Source: Heloderma charlesbogerti (lineage: Eukaryota > Chordata > Lepidosauria > Squamata > Helodermatidae). Taken from it: DNA of 64,000 nt. Positions 56,336 through 64,000 of the stretch are shown here, piece after piece. The stretch covers positions 310,001-374,000 of the forward strand of contig JANEZZ010000307.1 of NCBI GenBank assembly GCA_026122225.1. The letters run 5' to 3'. The position numbers and the translations under genes were made by a program. The stretch's first letter is position 1, and each line of letters starts with the position of its first letter. The notes below the pieces were generated by a model. That model was not told the origin of the DNA, ran no database searches, and saw nothing but the letters and a program-made list of their open reading frames with translations.

Positions 56336-56545
56336 GGGGTTAAGTCGACACAGTAACCCATGATGGGCTAAGTAAGCCACGGTGGTTTATTTAAGCCGTC
56401 GTTGGTTATCATGTTGTCTGTCGAGCATTTTTACATCCATGAGAGATTATTTTGCTAAATTAAGCCATTCTGATAACCCACAATCTGCAGTAAGGATTAT
56501 TTAACCCATCATGGGTTATCATGTTATCCGGCACTCCACTGTGGG
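56336..56545. repeat. Small palindromic element with AACCCATGATGGGTTA motifs
   Basis: Left 'cagtaacccatgatgggc' and right 'aacccatcatgggttatcat' arms face each other around a 100-bp loop. This may be the outer arm of the large foldback that follows. No coding. Confidence 0.5.
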
Positions 56546-57560
56546 TAAAGGGCATCAGCCAGCAAACCACTTGGCAAGAGCAGCAGAAACCCCTGCTGCT
56601 CTTGCCCTGCAGGGCGTGATCGCCATTCACACCCAAGCCGCTGCCCATGCCCCCTTCCTGCCCGATCATGATTGGGTCAGGTCCCTTTAAAAAAAAAATT
56701 CCCCAGCTCCGTTTTCTGCAAAACAGGGCTTGGGCAAATAAAGAAAAATCCAGAAATCAGGGGTAGGGGTGGGGCAAAAAAACCCTCCTGCCAAGGACTG
56801 TGGGGGCAATATTGTCCTTGGTGGGGGGTTGGATTTCACCCCACCCCCAATTCTCACCAGGAGGACTTTGAAAATGTAATGTAAGTGAATGGAGCAACGA
56901 GCTCCATTGGCTTGCGTTATATTTTCAAATGGCCCCTCGTGAAAATTGGTGAGGGGGACCGCTCCCCGCTGTGGGCCCTGTTACCCCAGGGAGCCACAGT
57001 GGGGCGGGGGTTGGGATCCCCCCCCCCACTGATTTCCACAAGAGGCATTTTGAAAACAACAAGCCAGTGGAGTTCATTGCTCCATTCACTTACATTACAT
57101 TTTCAAAGCCCTCCTGGCGAAAATCGAGATGGGGGCATGAAATCCAACTCCCCGTCAAGTACTGTGTTGCCCCCACAGTCGTTGGCAGGAGGGTGGCTTT
57201 TGGCTCCCCACCCCTGATTTTCTGCTTTTTTGTGGTGTTGTTCTTGGAACTTGTTTTGCGCAAAAGGAGTTCCAAGAACAAAAAAAAGCAGGAGATCGGG
57301 GGGGGGGGGTGAAAGCCACCTATCACCACCATGGCTTGTGGGGGCAAGCCATTCCTGAGCAAGGGGCCCTGATTCCCCCCCCCAAAAAAACCATTTTTTC
57401 CCCAGCCTGGGTAATGCTGTCCTGTCATGGCTTGCCTTTTAAAAGGCAAGCCGCGACAGGAAGCCTTTACCTGGGCTGTGGGAAAATGATTTGGGGGGGG
57501 GGGAGAAGGGGTGTGTGGTGGGTGGGCATGCCTTGGTGTTTGAGAAACCCTAAGATTTCC
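56546..57560. repeat. Large GC-rich imperfect palindrome
   Basis: Two arms of about 295 bp (56695-56990 and 56995-57285) are inverted copies of each other around a centre near 56992 ('ctgtgggccctgttacccc' / 'agggagccacag'). Matching blocks include 'gaaaatgtaatgtaagtgaa' at 56870 against its complement near 57090, and 'gactgtgggggcaa' at 56796 against its complement near 57166. Smaller hairpins lie on each side (56574-56606 'caagagcagcag..ctgctgctcttg'; 57424-57465 'tgtcatggcttgcc..ggcaagccgcgaca'). G- and C-runs of 8-10 are common. It is probably a foldback DNA element or an expanded MITE. The ORFs through it (56885-57740) are artefacts. Confidence 0.75.
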
Positions 57561-57589
57561 TCTGCTTTTCTTCACCCTGTTTTGACAGA

Positions 57590-57930
57590 CAGGTTCCCAG
57601 TGGGGTCCCCCATCCTGCCTGGCCTGGGGGAGACCCAGAGGGATGCCAAATTTTGCTGCTTAAAGAGCCAAGGTAGGCAAGGGTCAAGCATACACATGGT
57701 TGATCTCACTTCTCTAAGGAGTCTGTCCACATCATCATAGTCAACAATCTGAAGGCTTTGAATAAAAATCTGAATAAAAGCTTGACCAGACAGCATCTTC
57801 AATCTCTGATCTTGTCTCAGAAGCGGAGTCCAAGTTGGAATGGACATGAGCAATTTCATCTGCAAAAGGTTATGCAAAATGGTCACAGCTGCCCTTTTTT
57901 TGTAAACTTTATAAGCAGCCACTTGGAAAG
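57590..57930 (-). mobile_element. L2 LINE internal fragment, antisense, decayed
   Basis: The frame on the minus strand reads 'DYDDVDRLLREVRSTMCMLD' then 'PCLPWLFK', aligning with residues 68-92 of the L2 copy at 6746-8497 ('DEVDKVLSSVRPTTCLLDPC' then 'PSWLIM'). It is a fragment of the L2 N-terminal linker, distinct from the 3'-end fragments elsewhere. Confidence 0.65.
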
Positions 57931-57960
57931 TTTCTGCTTAGCATGTTTTTGTTTTGTCCC

Positions 57961-58424
57961 TTCCTGCTTCTGGTAGAGTCCTTCTGACTCAGCCCAGAAT
58001 ATGACAGTTAAGAAGAGGTGTGGTTGCATTGTTTTAATTTAACCTTTTAAATTATGTAGTTGTTTTAATGTTTTTATTTCTTATTGAACTTTTCTACATG
58101 AGGCATTTATTTTGTGGACTCATTGTTCCTTACACATGGTTGCTTATGGTTTTTTAGACAGCATTGTGACCAGTTTCACTTCTGTTTTTAAGAGCACTTT
58201 CCTGGTTTGTTTGTTTGTTTAGAGCAGGAAAAATGGAGTATTATTTCTGAAAGTAAATGAAAGTATATTTTCCTACTTGTGTAATTGTGTTATTCTACTG
58301 TAGCACAGTGCCACCTAGAGGTTATGTAGTGAAAAAGCAGTAAAAGGAAAAGCTCTTTGTGTAGAGCTTGGATCTCAATGTAGAAAAGCTAATTGTTTTA
58401 AGGGTTTATTGCTTTAAATTTTTG
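57961..58424. other. Unique non-coding DNA
   Basis: AT-rich; no gene or recognised repeat. Confidence 0.4.
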
Positions 58425-58625
58425 GCTACTAATCACGATGGCTGTATACCTCCAGTATTAGAGGCAGTATGCCTCTGAAAACTAGTTGCTGGGGAACATG
58501 AGCAGAAGGATGCTATTGCACCCATGTCCTGCTTATGAGCTTCCCATAGGAATCTGGTAGGAATAGAATGGTAGACTACATAGGTCTCTGGTCTGGCCCA
58601 ATAGGGTTCTTGTGTTCTTAGGCTA
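58425..58625 (+). mobile_element. CR1 LINE 3' end
   Basis: 'ctccagtattagaggcag', 'ttgctggggaacatgagc', 'gtcctgcttatgagcttcc' and 'tggcccaatagggttcttg' are colinear with the other CR1 3' ends in the window. Confidence 0.8.
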
Positions 58626-59150
58626 ACTACAACATTGGAAATCGTCTTTACCCAAGGTTCTGTTATCTGCACTTTTGTGAGGTGGGAGGAGACTTCTGCT
58701 TTTGGAACAACAACCTGTAATTTACAGCAACCTAAATGGAATATGCACTTAATTTAGAAGTTTGCATTTTCACCTATTCCTAATAACATTGAGTAAATCC
58801 CAGAATTATTTTAATCCAGTGCAGTTAACAAGGGTTTGGCTAAAATGTACATTGCAAAAATACTAAGCAGAACAATTTCAGTATGTTTGGATGCTCAGTA
58901 AATCCAATCCAGCTGTCCCTTTCTTTCTCTAAAGAATATGAAGATAAGTGAAAGTGATAGAATTAAAAAATAAGAAGAGAATTCTGAAGGAGTCTGTAAA
59001 TTAGGTCATGCTTTCTCTGTAATTCAAGGAAAGGGCTAATGTAGTTGATGTATTTGCACAAGTTCTCCTATGAATTGGTGAATACTTCTTAACTTCAACT
59101 TTGGAGAATGGTAACTTTCCTGTATAAAGTTGTTGGGGTATCACACTCAG
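58626..59150. other. Unique non-coding DNA
   Basis: No gene or recognised repeat. Confidence 0.4.
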
Positions 59151-59154
59151 CGGC

Positions 59155-59600
59155 CTTGTTCAGACATCACACTAAATCATAGTTCAGCACTACAAGAATG
59201 AGCCTCAGGCTTGTGCGTTCTCCCATCCCCTTTCCTTTTCTCCTGCAGCTGTGAGGAGGAGATAGGAAGCATTTGCTTCTGTGTTTGAATAACCATGTCG
59301 CTATATCCGATCAGGAACAAACTGTAGTTTTGCTTTAACTATGCTTTGTCTGAACAGGCTATGGTAATAAACCATAGTTTGAAGTTGGCTTGTTCAAACA
59401 AGCTGTAAGTAATGCTAACCACAGTTTTTACCGATTTGGAAGTAACAGCAAGCCACTGTTAATTGAAGCAAATGCTTCTGAAGTCCTCATGGCTGTGCTA
59501 GATGAGGACGAAGGAGGGGATTGTGCATGAGCACAAGGTTCACCGAGTCTTGTTCTTATAGGACTAAGATATAGTTTGGAGTTACAGCTGAACAAGGTCA
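59155..59600. repeat. Unclassified foldback repeat
   Basis: 'ggccttgttcagacatcacac' starts it; internal 'aaaccatagtttgaag' and 'gctaaccacagttttt' phrases pair with 'aaactgtagttttgc'. The right part again carries an inverted 'aggactaagatatagtttgg'. Related to 49940-50172. Confidence 0.5.
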
Positions 59601-59664
59601 GTGCTTATTCAACCTTGCTTCCATACTCACTCATATATATTCCTTGATAATTAACATATACAAT

Positions 59665-59762
59665 TTAAGGCTGCAATCCAAAAATGCTTACTAGGGAGCA
59701 AGTCCAAATAAGAACTGGACATCTGAGTAAACATGCATAGAATTGTTCTGCAAATCCATCAG
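59665..59762. repeat. Short MITE-like arm
   Basis: 'aaggctgcaatccaaaaatg', 'agggagcaagtccaaataag' and 'gagtaaacatgcatagaattg' match the common short squamate MITE with a GCAATCC edge. Confidence 0.55.
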
Positions 59763-60269
59763 TAGATGGTGAGTGGCATGAAAAGCCACCTGGTTGGAGT
59801 GCCTAGCTTGTACCTGTACAACTTTGTCCTTTTCATTTTTCTATGTGAAACCATCAGCATCCATGGAAGGTCTTCCATTGACTACTTGGGGCCCTTCTCA
59901 CACGTGTATTTTTGCTCACAAGGGTACATGGAAAACACTCCAATGATAAGTGTAATATCAGGGGAATACAAAGCTGCTATGCGTACATATGATCCTTGAG
60001 TAGATAATAATTGGCTTACCATACCCGTATTTTTCAGGCCAACTCCAGGACTATTGTTCTTGGGAAAGCCTTTCTCACAAAAATAGGGGAAATGGCCAGA
60101 TTTAAAGTTCCAAATACTCTTCCAAAAATATATGGTGGCTTTATTTTCCCTCCTTGGTTTGGGTGTAGAAATAATACAGAAAGTAACATTTTCACAGTTT
60201 AGGCAAGCTAGATAGTGGAGTGGCTTAACTAAAGCCCAGGTGAAGTGTGTTGACTTGGAGGTGAGTGTA

Positions 60270-60490
60270 AGTATTTATTTATTATTCAAATTTATATGGC
60301 ACTTTCCACAGAGATATCGAAGTAGTGAACATAAAATACAATGGCATTAAAACAACAATAAATATAACAATAAAACAAAATTAATCAGTAGTAAAACTGC
60401 ATACTCTACTGGGTGCTATTAAAGCTGGTTGGGGTTCACACTTCAGGGAAAGCCTGTGTGAAGAGAAGAGTTTTAAGAAGATGTCTAAGT
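60270..60490 (-). mobile_element. L2-like LINE 3' end, antisense
   Basis: 'tatttatttattattcaaat' tail, 'atggcactttccacagag', 'aacaacaataaatataac' and 'agcctgtgtgaagagaagag' read as the complement of an L2 3' UTR plus the last codons. Confidence 0.55.
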
Positions 60491-60554
60491 ATCAGAAAGT
60501 ATCAGAAAGTCATACCCAGTCCACTCTTCCCCACCCCCCACCCCAAATTCCTAT

Positions 60555-60695
60555 CTAAGAGTATAATCCTCTGTATGTTTAGTCAGAAAAAAGTCCTACA
60601 ACTCCCAGCAGGCCCCATCCAGCGATGCCAGCTGGGGGATGCCAAGAGTTGTAGGCCTTTTTTTTGTCCAAACCTCCATAGGATTGCACCCTAAG
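60555..60695. mobile_element. MITE with central palindrome
   Basis: Edges 'agtataatcctctgtatg' and 'cataggattgcaccctaag' surround a central inverted pair 'aaaaagtcctacaactccc' and 'agagttgtaggccttttt'. Confidence 0.55.
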
Positions 60696-60699
60696 TCTC

Positions 60700-61954
60700 C
60701 TTAGAATAAAGAAGCCCATTCCTTTAATTCTGTAGATTGAATGAAGTCTCTGTTCTGAAAGTCACCTGGGATTTTGACATTGTAATCAGTTATTGCTATG
60801 TATCTTAATGCTTGGATTATATATTCATCTCATTTGTACAAGGTTATTTCAACAAAAGGATCTCTTTTTTTATCCAGAACTATATACGTTTGGAAGTTAG
60901 CTTTCAGCTGTGAACCATAGGCTTTGCCAAATTATAAATTCATAATACAGTAAGAGAAAATAGTCTATAGAAGAAAATCTTTTTAACATTCCCTGTTAAG
61001 TGTTCTTTCTTTTAATGGTTGGGATATATCCCATTGTATCCTTGATTTGCCTTTGTCCCAGTTCACTTTGAGTGGCAACAATGTATACTTAACAGAGTTA
61101 GGTATTGCGTCTAAAGGTCGCTTGAAAAAAGGCAACTTTTCTAGTCAAAAGTGATTTCTGTGTAGGAAATAGAAGGAATGCCAGCTGTAAATTTTATGTC
61201 TGTGTATATTCCTACATGTAACAATAACCCTGAGTACATATGCCTAACTAAATATATCATATTCTCTTTCTTAAAAGAAGGGGAAAGTGAAAAGGAGGAT
61301 GAGGGTGTACTGCAGTGCCCATCACCCAAGTAAGCAGTTCTGAGTGGGTTATATATTTCTCCTCCATTCTGTTCGCGGATGAGTTGGTGTGTGTTGTGTG
61401 TGTGTTAAACTCAAGTGGTGTGGTCTTTTATTATATACAATGTTATCAAAATGTTGTTTCAATAAAAACAAATATGACAATTTGTATATACTTCATATAT
61501 GCCATAAGCCACGGATTTTAACTATGCTGGCTTGTTCTGAAAGTTTGATTTAGTGAAGACTCTTGCAGCTATAAGTGTTGGACTGGTTTCCAGAGACATG
61601 CCAGATTTTTTCTTCAGAGGCACTTAGCTCATTCCAGTCACTTGAGTATTAAGTGACCTCTGTGAACTTTAGCAAGAAAAGGAAAGATCAATTTCTGGCT
61701 GCCATTTAAAGCCCTTGAATGAGATTGAATACACATTAGGTGCCCTGGGAAATAAAGTGCAAGTATAGAAATATAGTATGAAGGTTTGTTGTCATCTGCC
61801 AAGAGATGAAAGATCTCTTGGAATCTCATGGAAAGATGTTCCATAACTTCACAGATTATATGAATGTTTACCTATATCTGCATCCTTGCTTTGCATATAA
61901 TCTAAAGTTGCTAAATAATGTCTGTCTTTTGTTTAGAAATGCACGTTTGTATCT
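60700..61954. other. Unique non-coding DNA
   Basis: AT-rich with a short GT-rich stretch at 61387-61405. No gene or recognised repeat. Confidence 0.4.
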
Positions 61955-62058
61955 AGTTATTGTGCTATATTATTATTGTGCTATATCCCTATATCCCTAT
62001 AGTGCTATAGCCCTATATTGTGCTATATCCCTATATTATTGTGCTATATCCCTATAAG
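61955..62058. repeat. Minisatellite, 'tgctatatccctatat' type units
   Basis: Irregular tandem units of 'gtgctatatccctatat' and 'attattgtgctatat' fill about 100 bp. Confidence 0.85.
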
Positions 62059-62059
62059 G

Positions 62060-62464
62060 CCCTAGAAGTCACTGGGTAGGTCACTCTGCTGGTTCACTGA
62101 GCCTGACTTCCCTTAATGCTCCCCAAAATAACCTGCTGCCACAATTTCCAGAAAGCCGTAGACCCTTTTTCCCTTGGGTCCTCGGGACGCTACCGTTGTT
62201 TGAGCGCCAAACGAGCGGTATGCCTCCTTTCTGCGCCCTCCATCTGTTGTCACTCCCTGCATCTGCGCCGAGCATTCAACCAGCCCCCCTCCAGCGCTCT
62301 CTCACTGCCAGGGTCACTATCTCTCCCAGGAATGCTGGCAGGAGGAATCTCTGCCAGCTGCTGTGCTTGTGAGAGATGAGTGAGCTCCTCTCCCACGGAT
62401 AGCTGTTCCTCCTCAGAATCAGAACTGCTCTGGGGCTCTATGGGCTCAGTTTCCACCCTGACTT
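62060..62464 (-). mobile_element. LTR-like sequence, antisense, partial
   Basis: Read on the minus strand it opens 'gtcagggtggaaactgagcc' and carries an acidic serine-rich frame ('PQSSSDSEEEQLSVGEELTH'). The same arrangement appears in the LTR that starts at 62516 in the opposite direction. I infer a truncated, diverged relative lying head to head with it; it lacks a clear polyadenylation region. Not certain. Confidence 0.45.
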
Positions 62465-62515
62465 AGGGATTAACTCCAGCTATCATTCAATTCTGACCCC
62501 TGCTGTCAATCATTC

Positions 62516-63103
62516 TGTCAGGAATGAATCTGAGCGTGTGGAGATGTCTGGCAGCTCAGATTCGGAATTAGAATGGGAACAGCCAGAACAGAGTAAGGCA
62601 CCCTCCCTTGTGAGCCCAGATACAGCAAGACTTTCTTCCCAAGATCTTGACACACAGATGGCCCAGCCTGAATGGCTCCCCCATTCCTCCATCATGAGAA
62701 CCCAGGTTTCACAGGAGGAGAGTGAAGGGCGTGACTTGAATGTTGCTGAGGTCCATCACAGAGCGAAGTGGGAAAAGTCAGGGGCATGGCTCAGACAGTC
62801 TGACAAGTTGGCCAGTTGTGGAAGCCAATGTAGGAGGGAGCCACCCTAAGGGAAGGGCATCCCTGCGAAGCAAGTCTGGCCAAGAAGTTCATGCCCAGAC
62901 TGCTGGCAACTTCTCTAACTTCCACTTCATCTCCTCTATTGATATTTGTAGAGATGTGGATTAGCTGTTTCTTTGCAGTCTGAGGGTTTCCTAGAATCTG
63001 CATTTGTAAAGAAGCTAGTCATTAACGAATAAAGTAGCCTTAGCCTGAAGCCTTGTTTCCTGGTGTGTGTTGATTGCAAAGGGAAAGGACAAGGAACGTG
63101 ACA
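62516..63103 (+). mobile_element. Probable solo LTR
   Basis: The unit begins TGTCAGGAATG, ends GGAACGTGACA (inverted TGTCA/TGACA termini) and is bordered by near-matching pentamers 'cattc' (62511-62515) and 'cgttc' (63104-63108). An 'aataaagtagcc' polyadenylation-like signal followed by a GT-rich stretch lies at about 63029-63070, as in an R-U5 region. At 588 bp the size fits. The 103-codon frame at 62538-62849 (SGSSDSELEWEQPEQ-like) is probably incidental. It could belong to an endogenous retrovirus or a gypsy family; no internal region is attached. Confidence 0.6.
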
Positions 63104-63108
63104 CGTTC

Positions 63109-64000
63109 CTCCATTCATTCTCCAGTCACCCTTATGCTTGGTAGACCTCTGTTGTGTCAGTAACACTAGAAATAGGATTTTAAAAGGGAGATGTTGGCAG
63201 AAGATAACTTTATGCATTTTTCCAGTTCAGCCCCACATGTGTAGACCTGTAACATTCACAACCGGTTCCATCTTTAATGTAGAAAAATTGGTTCCTGATG
63301 CAAATGCTGTTGGAGACAATGCATACCAACATTAATATCCAATTTATTGATGATTCAAGGTCACTTCCTAAATATACTATTCTCTAACTTAGAATTAGCA
63401 GAAAACCACATATTTCTTAAGTGATGCTGTATAAAATATTTATGCACTTAGTGATGGTTATGGAGCACTAAGTTCAAGAAGTATTTGAAAGATGAGACTT
63501 CTTTGTATAGTGCTATCCTGGAAACATTAATCCAGGCACTTTGTTTCATAACACAGAACTAAAATATATTGATTCTCCAATCCCCCCACCCCCGCCCCCA
63601 GCAATAATATTCAGTAACAATTGCTGGTCCCTCTTAGTGCCCGTTTGCCCAGAGTAGAAGGCTCACTTTTAATGTAGCATGTCCCTTTGTTCAAACTCAT
63701 TTAGTTGATTTTGAAATAAAATTAATTTGGCTTAATTAATGCACAGAACTTAAACTAAGAGAATCTGACTTCAGAGTCCATGAATACAGCTTTAGGAAGC
63801 AAAACTATTTAACGAACTTCAGCAAACCAGCTACATACTTTGAGCTGTACTTGAATTTAGTTAGTGGGCAAAAGTTTCCTTACATGTGACTCTATGGGGA
63901 TGCATTTTGGTTTCCTTAAAGCAGCATGTTTGGAAATTCTAGATTGCAATTCATATTGCCTCATTATCTTTTATGAGATATTTTATGAGAACTAATTTTA
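63109..64000. other. Unique non-coding DNA
   Basis: No gene or recognised repeat up to the window edge. Confidence 0.4.

Noticed and set aside
56336..57560. CRISPR-like array or replication origin
   Set aside because: The repeats are inverted, not direct with regular spacers, and the setting is a vertebrate genome.
57309..57740. ORFs of 143 and 161 codons on opposite strands near 57.1-57.7 kb
   Set aside because: Low-complexity G/C runs of the large palindrome produce Pro/Gly/Trp-rich frames; not genes.
62538..62849. 103-codon acidic/serine-rich ORF as a host gene
   Set aside because: It lies inside a sequence with LTR-like termini and a polyadenylation signal; no independent gene evidence.

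Overview
This window is vertebrate intergenic or intronic DNA, almost certainly from a squamate reptile (a lizard or snake). I found no complete host protein-coding gene, no bacterial-type operon, no intact tRNA or rRNA gene and no CRISPR array. The assignment rests on the repeat mix seen in the sequence: three long BovB (RTE-clade) LINE copies, many CR1 3' ends, an L2 LINE with a long open frame, a tRNA-headed Sauria-type SINE with a BovB-like tail, and abundant hAT- and Harbinger-like MITEs. BovB together with young CR1/L2 and Sauria SINEs is the usual squamate combination. Nearly every long ORF is transposon-encoded or a shadow of a transposon.

Layout. 0-5 kb: mostly unique, with a CT/CA microsatellite and an unclassified repeat at 3.6-4.3 kb. 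5-9.4 kb: a CR1 copy split by a hAT MITE, an antisense L2 LINE (6.6-8.5 kb) with a 583-codon frame, and a Harbinger-like MITE. 9.8-19 kb: palindromic MITEs, CR1, L2 and SINE fragments, and a U2 snRNA-derived pseudogene joined to a SINE-like tail (15.9 kb). 20.7-25.6 kb: an old CR1, then a 5'-truncated BovB that is itself split by a younger CR1. 30.3-33.5 kb: full-length antisense BovB with a 13-bp target duplication. 34-40 kb: CR1 and BovB ends, MITEs and one possible spliced exon. 40.4-43 kb: nested block in which a palindromic MITE carries a decayed Ty3/gypsy LTR element whose two ends are inverted copies of each other. 44-49 kb: a hAT MITE and mainly unique, possibly conserved AT-rich sequence. 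50.2-53.4 kb: second full-length antisense BovB, nearly open. 54.9 kb: Sauria-type SINE. 56.3-57.6 kb: large GC-rich imperfect palindrome. 57.6-64 kb: L2 and CR1 fragments, a minisatellite and two head-to-head LTR-like sequences.

How the parts relate. No autonomous machinery here looks functional. The BovB, L2 and CR1 copies carry stops, frameshifts or catalytic changes. The MITEs, SINEs and LTR-like pieces depended on enzymes encoded elsewhere. The nesting gives a relative chronology: CR1 before hAT MITE at 5.4-6.5 kb; BovB before CR1 at 21.6-24.5 kb; palindromic MITE before gypsy element at 41 kb; hAT-type MITE before L2 at 40.4 kb. The unique stretches between repeats (notably 19.3-19.8, 44.8-45.6, 48.6-49.0 and 55.6-56.1 kb) look by eye like vertebrate conserved non-coding sequence, which would fit a gene desert or a long intron, but only alignment can show that.
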